Assembly: GCF_022496765.1 (NCBI RefSeq) | Contig: NZ_VANV01000008.1 | Location: 148,076 to 212,075 of the forward strand | DNA length: 64,000 bases | Reading direction: 5' to 3' | DNA from: Acidaminobacter sp. JC074 | GTDB taxonomy: Bacteria; Bacillota; Clostridia; Peptostreptococcales; Acidaminobacteraceae | Shown here: positions 8,357 to 16,572 of the stretch, piece after piece | Layout: the number at the start of each line of letters is the position of its first letter | Numbering within the stretch: the first letter of the stretch is position 1 | Notes under the pieces: model-generated | Databases searched by the model: none | What the model was told of the DNA's origin: nothing | The model's input: only the letters and a program-made list of their open reading frames with translations | Program-made: the position numbers and the translations under genes

Positions 8357-10330
8357 ATGAATTTATCCAAAAGACAGGAAATGATTCTTAAGAAACTTTT
8401 GGAAGAAAAGAATGCCATAAAGGTAAAAGAACTTTCAAGTGCCTTGGGTGTAAGCGACAGAACCATTCGGTATGATTTAGATCACATCGATTATGAGTTA
8501 AAACATCTAAATACTTCTTTAAAACGGACGCCAAAGGTTGGCATAGCGCTTGAAGATAAGGGAGCCTTAAAAGATCTGATGAGTCTTTGGGACACATCTA
8601 GCTATGTTCCTAACCTTGACAAAGAAGAAAGACTTATCTACTTAGGACTTTTTTTAGCCCTAGAGGGAAAACCTTTGTCTAGTGAGTATCTTGCTGAAAA
8701 AGTGTGTACCAGTCGCTCTACTATCATCAGTGATTTAAAGGAGCTAGGACCCATATTAGAAAAAGAGTTTGCATTAAACCTATCAGCTAAAAAGCACTAT
8801 GGATACCTTGTAAAAGGCACTGAAGAAAAGGTCAGAATCTATTTAACTGAGCTAGTGAAGACTTTTCTAGTCTATAGACGTCAAGGTCACAAAATTCACT
8901 ATTTGACTTCAGAACTTGAATCCCTTATGGACAGTGACTTGATTTCTAATATCAGAAAGGCTATTAAACTTTGTAAGAAGATTCACCCATTTTGGCTTCC
9001 CAACGAATCTTATTTGACTATTGTAGCCAAGTTGAGGGTTTTACTTTTAAGAATCGAAATGGGACATGTGAGTGAAAAATCTTCTTTGGCTTCTATCAAT
9101 CATAACAGGGAATATGAAATTGCCAAGGAGCTTTCTAACCAGTTAGAAGGATTGATTGGTTTAAAGATTCCCCAAGTTGAAGTGAACAACATAGCCCATG
9201 ATTTACTCTATTCTAATGTGAAAACAACCACAGATCGTCATGGCAGTGTAGATCCTAAACTGATTGATACTGTATATCAGATGATCAAGGTTTTGCAAAA
9301 CTATATAAGCCTTAATCCTGATAACATTCACGCACTAAAAAACGAGTTGATTTCACACTTGGAGCTGTCTTTAGAAAAGATTCAGTTTGGTATTCCAAAC
9401 ATCAACTATTTGATAGATGATATTAAGAAAAACTACTTTGAGGAGTTTCATATCGCTAAGATCATCTTAAAGGTCTTTGAAGAGGCCTATGATGTAAAAA
9501 TTGATGATGATGAAGTTGGTTTTGTGACCATGTACATACTTAAGAATATGGAGTTAAGTGAACGAAAGAAGGAAAAGAACATCTTGGTTGTATGTTGTTC
9601 CGGTAAGGGGGCATCTAAGTTCTTGGCAACAAGAATCAGAAACAACATCCCTAACATCCACATCAATGACATTGTTTCAGTCTTTGAAGTGGAAGAACAA
9701 GATTATGATGCTGATAATCTAGATTTGATTATCTCTACAGTTGAGATAAAGAATGCTTTAAAGCCTGTCATTGTTGTCAGTCCTTTGATTACAAATCAGG
9801 AGTTAGGAAAGATTTCGAAGGCCCTCTTTAATACGGATCATTCACTTTTACAGGCTCAACTGCACCATTCTAAGAACCTGACCAAACAGTTGGAATATAG
9901 AATCATGTCCATGGTTTCTCCAGAACTTGGAGAACAACTCATGATAAAGTTATCTTCAGTTATTCATGATTTTGAAGAATCCAATAGACAGAGTCTGGTT
10001 TATAAAGATGATATAGAAAAGCCTGCAAGGACCATCGGTATGGTTTTAATGGAAATCGGCAGTATGATACAGAACCTTCAGAGTCGAGGTTATGACTATG
10101 AGTTTCTAACCTTTTGGGGTTTGATACTCCATATAGTTTTAGCTGTACCAAGGTGGCAATCAGGTAGCTTTAATGTGGAACCTTCAATAGAAAAATATAA
10201 GAAGAAATATCCTGATGTGTATCAAGAGGTTAAGGAGACACTTGAAAGGATAGAAGTGAACTTCGAATTTAGAATAATGGAAAGTGAGATAATTGCAATT
10301 ATGCGTTATCTCTGCAAGGAAAGTGTATGA
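8357..10330 (+). CDS. PRD-containing transcriptional regulator with EIIB-like domain
   Basis: 657 aa from ATG 8357, which begins MNLSKRQ after AAGGGAAAG. The architecture is that of MtlR/LicR-type activators: an N-terminal DeoR-like winged helix (about 1-60, with SDRTIRYDL recognition helix), a second HTH (about 90-150), two PRD modules in the middle, and an EIIB(Gat)-like domain with phosphorylatable Cys in VVCCSGKGASK near residue 411. The rest is a helical C-terminal region related to EIIA-type regulators. PTS phosphorylation of PRDs and EIIB sets activity. It ends 4 nt inside the next gene, which makes it the probable activator of the DUF4310-type operon downstream. Confidence 0.88.
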   Translation: MNLSKRQEMILKKLLEEKNAIKVKELSSALGVSDRTIRYDLDHIDYELKHLNTSLKRTPKVGIALEDKGALKDLMSLWDTSSYVPNLDKEERLIYLGLFLALEGKPLSSEYLAEKVCTSRSTIISDLKELGPILEKEFALNLSAKKHYGYLVKGTEEKVRIYLTELVKTFLVYRRQGHKIHYLTSELESLMDSDLISNIRKAIKLCKKIHPFWLPNESYLTIVAKLRVLLLRIEMGHVSEKSSLASINHNREYEIAKELSNQLEGLIGLKIPQVEVNNIAHDLLYSNVKTTTDRHGSVDPKLIDTVYQMIKVLQNYISLNPDNIHALKNELISHLELSLEKIQFGIPNINYLIDDIKKNYFEEFHIAKIILKVFEEAYDVKIDDDEVGFVTMYILKNMELSERKKEKNILVVCCSGKGASKFLATRIRNNIPNIHINDIVSVFEVEEQDYDADNLDLIISTVEIKNALKPVIVVSPLITNQELGKISKALFNTDHSLLQAQLHHSKNLTKQLEYRIMSMVSPELGEQLMIKLSSVIHDFEESNRQSLVYKDDIEKPARTIGMVLMEIGSMIQNLQSRGYDYEFLTFWGLILHIVLAVPRWQSGSFNVEPSIEKYKKKYPDVYQEVKETLERIEVNFEFRIMESEIIAIMRYLCKESV

Positions 10331-11811
10331 AGAGATTATTGATAAAAAACGCCAATATTATAGACGTGTCTTCTAAGTATCACAAACAGTGTGTAGACAT
10401 CTATATAGAAGATGGTGTGATTAAAAAGATAGATAAGGATTTAAATGAAATGGGCCAGGTATTTGATATTTCATCCTACCTGATCAGTCCTGGATTCATT
10501 GATGCTCATGTCCACTGTTACCATGGAAAAACAGTCATCGGCATTGATCCTGAAAAGATAGGTGTAAAAACAGGTGTAACGAGCCTTATAGATGCCGGTA
10601 CAGCAGGGGCAAACACCATAGATGATTTCTATAATAGAATCATCAAAAAAAGTGAAGAAAGGGTCTTTGTGCTTTTAAATACAGCATCAGATGGCTTGAA
10701 GACTTTATCTGAACTGTCTACAGATGGTGTCATTGATAAAAAGGCTATTAAAAAAGCCATAGAAAGGTATCAAGATACAATCGTTGGTATAAAGGCAAGA
10801 GCATCTTCTTCAGTATTACTAGATAAAGGTATCGGACCAATAGCTGAGTCTAAAAATATTGCTACAGAACTTGGTTTACCCCTTGTAATACATATAGGTA
10901 ATGCACCACCAAAGGTTGAAGAGGTGTTAGACTTAACATCAGCAGGAGATGTAATAACCCATTGTTATCACAATAAGGTAAATGGTCTTTTCTTAGAATC
11001 AGGCATTAAAAAGGGCCAAGTTGCAAATGCACTTCATAGACAAGTTAAGTTTGATATTGGTCATGGTTCATCGTCATTTTCATTTGATGTATTTGAGAAG
11101 GCTGTAAAAAATGGTTTTAGACATGACTTTATTGGATCAGATATCTATGACAAGAACATAGGTGGACCGGTTGTAAGTTTAATTAATGTGATGAACAAGG
11201 TGCTGGCTTGTGATTTTTCTTTAGATGATGTTGTTTCAAGTGTAACCTCTAAGGTTTCTGAGCATTTTAAGCTAAGTAGACTAGGTACGATAAAAGTAGG
11301 TAATTTTGCAGACTTTACAGTTTATAAGCTTCATGACAGCAGAAAGACTTTTGTAGATTCTGTAGGCCAAAGTAGGACTGGCAAGTCGTGGATAGAAGCC
11401 AAATATACCTTGGTTGAAGGTGAGATATTTAGAGTAGAAAATGGAGGAGAGATGATATCTTTTGATTTCCTAAAAGATAGCATGAGTTTGACACAAGAAC
11501 AAATGACTGCATACGATGATGACTTAAGGTACATAGATGATTATGTATCAGGTCATGGCATAAAGTTTCAGGATCATTTTAAGTTAGGTTTTTATTCACA
11601 CATGGTTGGTTTTATAGATCGACTTAAGAATAAGGAGAAACTGGATCCTGTAGATGAAAGTATAAAAGACAACATTGAAGAGAAAGCCTTTAAGTTAACT
11701 TATGACTTAATTGATTCGATGTCAAAAAAATATGAAGTTGAAACCTTTGAAAGTGAAGTGATCTTGGCATCTATTCACATTCAAACAGCACTTGCAATGG
11801 AGGAAGACTAA
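10327..11811 (+). CDS. Amidohydrolase/deacetylase family metallohydrolase fused to a PRD domain
   Basis: A 494-aa protein overlapping the regulator gene by 4 nt. Residues 1-375 are a dihydroorotase-like metallohydrolase: the HxH metal ligands are in DAHVHC near 61, a candidate carboxylated Lys is in GIKARASS, later His ligands are in VIHIGN and ITHCYHN, and an Asp is in GSDIYD. Members of this DgaE/DgaF-linked family probably deacylate or hydrolyse an amino-sugar-acid derivative. Residues from about 376 form a PRD-like helical domain (SHMVGFIDRL, then ESEVILASIHI), which is unusual for this enzyme; the normal family length is about 380. A ribosome binding site lies exactly at the junction (see 11443-11454). 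The substrate cannot be told from sequence. Confidence 0.85.
   Translation: MKRLLIKNANIIDVSSKYHKQCVDIYIEDGVIKKIDKDLNEMGQVFDISSYLISPGFIDAHVHCYHGKTVIGIDPEKIGVKTGVTSLIDAGTAGANTIDDFYNRIIKKSEERVFVLLNTASDGLKTLSELSTDGVIDKKAIKKAIERYQDTIVGIKARASSSVLLDKGIGPIAESKNIATELGLPLVIHIGNAPPKVEEVLDLTSAGDVITHCYHNKVNGLFLESGIKKGQVANALHRQVKFDIGHGSSSFSFDVFEKAVKNGFRHDFIGSDIYDKNIGGPVVSLINVMNKVLACDFSLDDVVSSVTSKVSEHFKLSRLGTIKVGNFADFTVYKLHDSRKTFVDSVGQSRTGKSWIEAKYTLVEGEIFRVENGGEMISFDFLKDSMSLTQEQMTAYDDDLRYIDDYVSGHGIKFQDHFKLGFYSHMVGFIDRLKNKEKLDPVDESIKDNIEEKAFKLTYDLIDSMSKKYEVETFESEVILASIHIQTALAMEED
11443..11454 (+). promoter_or_regulatory. Internal ribosome binding site and start at the enzyme-PRD junction
   Basis: GGAGGAG at 11443-11449 is followed by in-frame ATG 11452. 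Translation from here would give a free 119-aa PRD protein ending at 11811. The spacing is normal for a start site, so the gene may make both a fusion and a separate PRD protein, or may be a recent fusion of two genes. Confidence 0.55.
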
Positions 11812-12173
11812 TGGAAAAGGAAATTGTAATCGTAATAGGTGACAGACTAGGAAAAGGCCAAAAAGTGGCTAAGGGTATAGAAAAAGCTGGTGGCAAGGCC
11901 ATTGTAATAGAAGGTATGGCAGCTGATATGAAATTAGGTGATGAAATGCATAAGCAAAACGCTGATCTAGGCATCTCTTTCTGCGGATCGGGTGGTGCAG
12001 GTGCTTTGATGGCTGCTACAAAATATGGCTATAAGGCAAAACATCATTTACGTTCTATAGAAGCAGGTGAGTCTGCAATTAAGGAAGGTAACAAAGTACT
12101 AGGTTTTGGTTTCATGGACTTAGAAGAACTTGGAGAAAGACTGACAAAGGCATTTATCAAATATCAAAGATAG
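11811..12173 (+). CDS. SFCGS family glycine-rich protein
   Basis: A 120-aa soluble protein that carries the family hallmark SFCGSGGAGALMAA near residues 54-67. It always travels with DUF4310, DUF4311 and DUF4312 in such operons. The Cys in a glycine-rich turn after a beta strand looks like the phosphocysteine loop of EIIB proteins, although this likeness is my inference. The start codon overlaps the preceding stop by one base, so it is translationally coupled to the enzyme-PRD gene. The probable role is as a cytoplasmic component of the membrane system encoded downstream. Confidence 0.85.
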   Translation: MEKEIVIVIGDRLGKGQKVAKGIEKAGGKAIVIEGMAADMKLGDEMHKQNADLGISFCGSGGAGALMAATKYGYKAKHHLRSIEAGESAIKEGNKVLGFGFMDLEELGERLTKAFIKYQR

Positions 12174-12182
12174 GAAGGTAAA

Positions 12183-12473
12183 ATGGAAAAGAAGGAATTG
12201 CTTCAAACAGTAGAAAAAACACTTGTCATTACTGCATCTGGTAAGACAAAGGATGAAACGCTTACAAAGGCTATAGGCATTTTAAGAAAAAAAGTCTATG
12301 GGGAAGTTAAGGGTCAAATCTTAAAAATGGATCCCCTTTCTATTGTTATAGATTCAGAAGAAACACAAAAGTTTACAGAAAAATTCTTATTCCTATTTGC
12401 ACCAAGAGACAAAGAAACATATAAAGTAACGTACTCTATAAAAGTCAAAATTAATTATGTAGCACCCTTATAA
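12183..12473 (+). CDS. DUF4312 family protein
   Basis: A 96-aa soluble protein of unknown function, recognised by order and character as the DUF4312 member of the SFCGS/4312/4311/4310 block. It is predicted as alternating beta strands and helices (TLVITASGKT ... GILRKK ... FLFLFAPRDKETYKV). It lies 9 bp after the SFCGS gene and has ribosome binding site GGAAGG. It is probably a cytoplasmic partner of the membrane proteins. Confidence 0.75.
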   Translation: MEKKELLQTVEKTLVITASGKTKDETLTKAIGILRKKVYGEVKGQILKMDPLSIVIDSEETQKFTEKFLFLFAPRDKETYKVTYSIKVKINYVAPL

Positions 12474-12485
12474 AAAAGTAAGAAA

Positions 12486-12504
12486 CTAACCGTGATCACG
12501 TTAG
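12486..12504. promoter_or_regulatory. Palindrome between DUF4312 and DUF4311 genes
   Basis: CTAACCGTGATCACGTTAG is an imperfect 19-bp palindrome in the only sizeable gap (72 bp) of this part of the operon. It could be an operator or an mRNA-processing hairpin. It has no T-run. Confidence 0.35.
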
Positions 12505-12545
12505 AAAAATATAAAGGCAATTTTTAGTATTAAAGGAGGACTATT

Positions 12546-13259
12546 TTGATTGAAGTTATCATTAAATCATTAATCATTGGTGCTTTAGGCGGTGGGGCAG
12601 TAGCAGCAGGTGCAGCTAGAATGTTCCATACACCTAAAAGCCAATCAATGGGGGCATTCAGAACTTTAGGTGAGTTAAATGCATGTCAGGGCGATCCACT
12701 TGCCCACTATTCTTTCGGTTTAGGTTTCTTGTTCAATGCAGCAGCTGCAGTTGTAGCTTCTGGTGCATTAACTCAGGACGTCTTACACCGTATTGTTCCA
12801 AACTTATCGGCAGGTACCTTGTTGTTTAAAAACAAGAATCCAGAAGAAACATTACATGATCCAAAGAAGATGATGTTGGTGGGTTCAGTAGTTGGTGCAC
12901 TTGTTGTTACATTTTTAAATACACTGGCTTCTTCTATTCCGGAGTCATTATCAGTTATTGCCAAAGAAATCTTATCTCCTGCTTCATCAATGATGATGAA
13001 AACAGTGATGCCTATTATCTTCTGGTTGGCTGCCCTAGATGCAGGTAAAAGAACAGGTATCTGGGGTACAATTTTAGGTGGTTGCGCGCAAATGATTATG
13101 GGTAATGCCGTACCAGGTATTGTACTAGGTATTTTAATCGGTGAAACAATTGAAGAAAATGGTTTTAACAGACCTGCGCAAGTGATGCTCGGTATTGTTA
13201 TTGCAATGTTTGTTACAATTGCATACTTTAGAGGCTTCTTTGCTAAGTTAGGATTATAG
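12546..13259 (+). CDS. DUF4311 family membrane protein
   Basis: 237 aa from TTG 12546 behind a strong AGGAGGA. The protein is rich in Gly and Ala with about five to six membrane helices (for example IIGALGGGAVAAGAA, FNAAAAVVASGAL, VVGALVVTFLNTL, VIAMFVTIAYF). It contains a conserved stretch FRTLGELNACQGDP. With DUF4310 it probably forms a two-subunit membrane channel or permease for the operon's substrate. It recalls the paired small IIC/IID-like subunits of some PTS permeases, which is inference only. Confidence 0.8.
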   Translation: MIEVIIKSLIIGALGGGAVAAGAARMFHTPKSQSMGAFRTLGELNACQGDPLAHYSFGLGFLFNAAAAVVASGALTQDVLHRIVPNLSAGTLLFKNKNPEETLHDPKKMMLVGSVVGALVVTFLNTLASSIPESLSVIAKEILSPASSMMMKTVMPIIFWLAALDAGKRTGIWGTILGGCAQMIMGNAVPGIVLGILIGETIEENGFNRPAQVMLGIVIAMFVTIAYFRGFFAKLGL

Positions 13260-13272
13260 GAGGGAAGTGACT

Positions 13273-13923
13273 ATGGAAAAGAATTTAACACAAAAAGGAT
13301 TATCTTTATTATCAGATAACATATTTCCGCTATTGGTAGCCATTGCCTGTGCTGCAATCTTTGCAGGGACACACATGTATGTTGTTCATGGCACAGGTGC
13401 CTTCAATGAGATCTTTGTTGTACAAATGTTAGACCAAGGTCTTAACGGCGGTGACTATGCGGCAGCTGCTGGTTTTGCAACAGGTTTTCTGATTGCAAGA
13501 GTATTAGAAGGTCCACTAGTTGGTCTTTTAGATATTGGTGGTTCACTAATGACAGGTGTAGGTATTGGTATCCCTGCTATGATGTTGGCTGCTGGTATGA
13601 CAGCACCAATTGAGAGTTTCCCACTAGCATTGTTAACAGGTGGTATCATCGGTTTGTTAATCGGTGCGCTGATTATCATCATCAGAAAGATTATGCCGCA
13701 AGGTATTTCAACATCAGGTACTGGTATCATGATGGGGGCAGGTAATGCAACAGGACGCTTCTTAGGTCCACTTATTATCCTTTCTGCTATCCAGTACAGT
13801 GTACCAGCAGGTATCGGAGCTTTTGTAGGGGCAGCAATCTTCTACAAGCTAGATAGACACATCGCTGGTGGTGCCATTATTGGTGCTATGTTGCTAGCAG
13901 GTATTTTCCAAATGTTTGTTTAA
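13273..13923 (+). CDS. DUF4310 family membrane protein
   Basis: 216 aa from ATG 13273, chosen over GTG 13267 because the AGGAGGG lies too close to the latter. There are six or so hydrophobic segments with glycine-rich helices (GFATGFLIARVLEGP, GGIIGLLIGALIIII, IIGAMLLAGIF). It is the partner of the DUF4311 protein, 13 bp upstream. Together with SFCGS and DUF4312 it makes the conserved four-gene block of unknown biochemistry, most simply read as an uptake system for the compound broken down by DgaE and DgaF. Confidence 0.8.
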   Translation: MEKNLTQKGLSLLSDNIFPLLVAIACAAIFAGTHMYVVHGTGAFNEIFVVQMLDQGLNGGDYAAAAGFATGFLIARVLEGPLVGLLDIGGSLMTGVGIGIPAMMLAAGMTAPIESFPLALLTGGIIGLLIGALIIIIRKIMPQGISTSGTGIMMGAGNATGRFLGPLIILSAIQYSVPAGIGAFVGAAIFYKLDRHIAGGAIIGAMLLAGIFQMFV

Positions 13924-13954
13924 AGATGTGACTGCTTTGCAGTCACTCTTTCTT
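13922..13954 (+). terminator. Hairpin between transporter and enzyme genes
   Basis: Stem GTGACTGC / GCAGTCAC with a TTT loop starts at the DUF4310 stop codon. It is extended by AAAGA / TCTTT and followed by CTT. The T-run is short, so it may act as a partial terminator or mRNA stabiliser that sets transporter and enzyme levels. Confidence 0.5.
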
Positions 13955-13970
13955 AAGAAAAGAGGTACAT

Positions 13971-15062
13971 ATGTCCATATATCAAGACATAGATTTAGAT
14001 CAAGTAATCAATTGCAGTGGGAAGATGACAGCCCTAGGTGTATCAAAGATTTCTGATGATGTATCAGAAGCTATGAAACATGCTGGTCAGTCTTTTGTAG
14101 TAATAGATGAGTTGATTGATAGAGTAGGAGAACGTATTTCTCTATATACAGGTGGAGAAGATACCTGTGTGACTTGTTCTGCATCGGCAGGTATTGCGAT
14201 ATCTGTTGCAGCGGCTATTGCTGGTAAGAATAGAAGTTTGATAGAAGCCCTACCAAATGTAAATGAAAAAAAAGAGATCATCATACAGAAGGGGCACATG
14301 ATAAATTTTGGTGCACCTATTCAAACTATGATTCAATTAGGTGGCGGTAAAATTGTTGATGTGGGTGCTGCTAATAAAGTACTAGTAGATCATTTAGAAG
14401 AGGCTATTAATGAAAATACTGCAGCCCTTCTATATGTAAAGTCACATCACTGCGTTCAAAAGGGCATGGTTTCTTTAGAAGATATGATTCAGATTTCAAG
14501 AAAACACAGTTTGCCTTTAATCGTAGATGCAGCAGCTGAAGGGGATCTTAAGAAGTATACAGCTATGGGAGCAGACCTTGTCATTTACTCAGGTGCTAAA
14601 GCATTAGAAGGCCCAAGTTCTGGTTTTATCACTGGTAAGAAAGCTTTGATCGAAGCATGTAAAAAACAGTATCTTGGCATTGCAAGAGCCATGAAGATAG
14701 GTAAAGAAAACATGATGGGTCTTTTAAGGGCTGTAGAAGCCTATGCGGACAGGGACCTAGAGAAGAACATAGAAGTTCAGAAGTCCTTGGTGTCAGAGCT
14801 TATTAATGGCTTGAAAGACATCAAAGGTATGACTGTTAAAAGTATTCAAGATGAAGCGGGCAGACCTATTTTTAGAGTAGAAGTTACGATTACAGATAGG
14901 GATTGTTTAGAAGTTGTAAAAAAGCTTAAATCAGGTAAAGTAAGAGTTTATGTTAGAGAACACTTTTCAAATGTTGGTCGAATCAGTATTGATGTTAGAT
15001 CAATTGATCAGACTGACCTACCTGTTATTATAGATAAGTTTAAAGAGGTGATGGAGGCATAA
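13971..15062 (+). CDS. dgaE: DgaE family pyridoxal-phosphate-dependent ammonia lyase
   Basis: A 363-aa SelA-like fold-type I PLP enzyme. The PLP Lys is in VIYSGAKALEGPSSGF near residue 208, and the cofactor Asp is in LPLIVDAAAEGDL. In Salmonella DgaE dehydrates D-glucosaminate-6-phosphate to 2-keto-3-deoxygluconate-6-phosphate with loss of ammonia. A related 2-amino sugar acid phosphate is the likely substrate here. Its stop overlaps the aldolase start by one base, so the two steps are coupled. The exact substrate may differ from glucosaminate because the uptake genes are not the Man-family PTS found in Salmonella. Confidence 0.85.
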   Translation: MSIYQDIDLDQVINCSGKMTALGVSKISDDVSEAMKHAGQSFVVIDELIDRVGERISLYTGGEDTCVTCSASAGIAISVAAAIAGKNRSLIEALPNVNEKKEIIIQKGHMINFGAPIQTMIQLGGGKIVDVGAANKVLVDHLEEAINENTAALLYVKSHHCVQKGMVSLEDMIQISRKHSLPLIVDAAAEGDLKKYTAMGADLVIYSGAKALEGPSSGFITGKKALIEACKKQYLGIARAMKIGKENMMGLLRAVEAYADRDLEKNIEVQKSLVSELINGLKDIKGMTVKSIQDEAGRPIFRVEVTITDRDCLEVVKKLKSGKVRVYVREHFSNVGRISIDVRSIDQTDLPVIIDKFKEVMEA

Positions 15063-15808
15063 TGAAAACAAACATCAAGTTTTATAAGGATAAGGTGGCA
15101 GTCAACTTCTTGGCAAAAGATGCTGAGAATGGTAAGGCTGTTTACAAGGCGATAGAGGGACATACTGCAATAGGTGTTTTATCAAAACAATTTGAATCAG
15201 CACAAGAAGGTATTGACTATGTTAATGAGTTTAAGAAGTCGGTACCATGTGTGTCTGTTGGACTAGGCGCGGGTGATCCGTCGCAAGCTATTAAGGCAGC
15301 AACCATTGCTTCAGTTACTGATCCAGGTCATGTGAATCAAGTCTTTACATCAGCTGGATATGCAGCTGGAGCACTTGCTGCAAAAAAGGCAGAGCAGACT
15401 GCGATCAATGTCTTGATTAGCCCAACTGGTACAGTAGGAAAAGTTAAGATCAGTACTGGTGAACGTTCTATTAATGAAAATGATGCGATCGTTGATGTAA
15501 AGACGGCTCTTGCCATGTTGAAGGATATGGAAGCAGATGCTGTTAAGTTCTTCCCGATGGGTGGCTTAAAGAGTATTGAAGAACTTAAGTATGTTGCTAA
15601 GGCTTGTGCGGATATGGATATCAGTATGTTAGAACCAACAGGTGGCATTAACCTAGATAACTTTGAAGAAATCTTACAAGTCTGCATAGACGCAGGTGTT
15701 AAAAAAGTTATGCCTCATGTTTACGGTGCTGTAATAGACAAAAATACAGGTCTTACAGATATAGAAAAAGTTAAAACCATCTATGAGATTGTTAAAAGGA
15801 TAGTTTAA
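15062..15808 (+). CDS. dgaF: DgaF family KDGP aldolase
   Basis: A 248-aa aldolase of the DgaF type. The Schiff-base Lys is in ADAVKFFPMGG near residue 160, and a glycine-rich phosphate site is in EPTGGINLDN. It splits 2-keto-3-deoxy-6-phosphogluconate to pyruvate and glyceraldehyde-3-phosphate. It is the last gene of the operon, followed by a long hairpin. With DgaE this completes a route from an amino sugar acid phosphate to central metabolism. Confidence 0.88.
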   Translation: MKTNIKFYKDKVAVNFLAKDAENGKAVYKAIEGHTAIGVLSKQFESAQEGIDYVNEFKKSVPCVSVGLGAGDPSQAIKAATIASVTDPGHVNQVFTSAGYAAGALAAKKAEQTAINVLISPTGTVGKVKISTGERSINENDAIVDVKTALAMLKDMEADAVKFFPMGGLKSIEELKYVAKACADMDISMLEPTGGINLDNFEEILQVCIDAGVKKVMPHVYGAVIDKNTGLTDIEKVKTIYEIVKRIV

Positions 15809-15890
15809 TCCCCATAAAATATCTTATCTACTTAGTAGATAAATAGAAATATCTTTATAAGATCATTAAATAATACCTAAGATTCCCCTT

Positions 15891-15924
15891 GAAGGACTAA
15901 ATTAGTCATATTTCAAGGGGAATC
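15891..15924 (+). terminator. Terminator of the dga-type operon
   Basis: A 13-bp stem GATTCCCCTTGAA / TTCAAGGGGAATC encloses a second small stem GACTAA / TTAGTC. It is followed by ATTTGTTT. Being nearly symmetrical, it may work in both directions. Confidence 0.7.
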
Positions 15925-16021
15925 ATTTGTTTAAGGCAAAGTCAATGATAAGCGAAGTATGAATTAGTTAAAGAAAAAGAAAAGGAGTATGAGGCAAAAA
16001 TGGGATAGAAACATGGTGAGA

Positions 16022-16050
16022 TTGATGTTAATTGTAAAATTATGTATTAT
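16022..16050 (+). promoter_or_regulatory. Promoter of repeat unit copy 2
   Basis: TTGATG and TATTAT are separated by 17 bp. GCTATAGCAAATGGTGTT follows just downstream, as in copy 3. Spacing and position match the promoters of copies 3 and 5, which puts the start of transcription about 50 nt before the leader hairpin. Confidence 0.7.
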
Positions 16051-16106
16051 ATATACATGCTATAGCAAATGGTGTTGCTTAATTGCTAAGTGGTCTTATT
16101 CTATTA

Positions 16107-16162
16107 CCATGTTAGGTCGACTGGGATCTTAAATAGTTAAGTTCTCTAAGGCCTAAACATGG
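16107..16162 (+). ncRNA. Structured leader RNA of repeated unit, copy 2
   Basis: Closing stem CCATGTTAGGTC / GGCCTAAACATGG and inner hairpin CTTAA-ATAG-TTAAG, the same as copy 1 apart from single changes in the unpaired part (CGACTGGGAT). Confidence 0.7.
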
Positions 16163-16181
16163 TGAATTGAAAGGATGGATC

Positions 16182-16433
16182 ATGAATGGGAACAGACATG
16201 CTAGAATCAGTCATGAAATGATTATAATGCTCTGTATCTTAGCTTTATTGTTGATAGTTTTATCAATGCTTGAAGCTTATTTACTATCAGCATTACTTAT
16301 TGTTGCAGCTATGATTGTTATTTTAGCCGAGCTTGGCTTTGAGTCTAAAGTTAAGCTTGATGGTGATTCTGTTGAAGTAGAAACCTACAAAAACGGAAAA
16401 AACTCATCCAACCCTAGAAAGCAAGATGAGTAA
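16182..16433 (+). CDS. Small two-helix membrane protein, repeat-unit family, copy 2
   Basis: 83 aa from ATG 16182, chosen because MNG starts all three close copies. Family tail: GDSVEVETYKNGKNSSNP. Differences from copy 1 are mostly in the membrane segments (LLSALLIVAAMIVIL). It has its own promoter, leader and terminator. It lies between the end of the dga-type operon and a decayed gene on the other strand. Confidence 0.75.
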   Translation: MNGNRHARISHEMIIMLCILALLLIVLSMLEAYLLSALLIVAAMIVILAELGFESKVKLDGDSVEVETYKNGKNSSNPRKQDE

Positions 16434-16441
16434 GCACCAAA

Positions 16442-16480
16442 CAAGAGAAGTCGTTTAATACGGCTTTTCTTGCTTTTATT
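16442..16480 (+). terminator. Rho-independent terminator, unit copy 2
   Basis: Stem CAAGAGAAGTCGT / ACGGCTTTTCTTG with TTAAT loop, followed by CTTTTATT. Confidence 0.85.
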
Positions 16481-16572
16481 ATATACCAGTTTTGCTTTTT
16501 TATCAATGATTGACAATCTAATCAGCTTTACAGAGCAAAATCTTACACGTTCGTATATCTAACTTCGATTAA

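Noticed and set aside
15989..16138. 49-codon ORF with AAAGGAG before ATG, ending within leader copy 2
   Set aside because: It runs through the promoter boxes and the leader hairpin of repeat unit copy 2, and copies 3-5 have no matching frame there. Chance opening is more likely.
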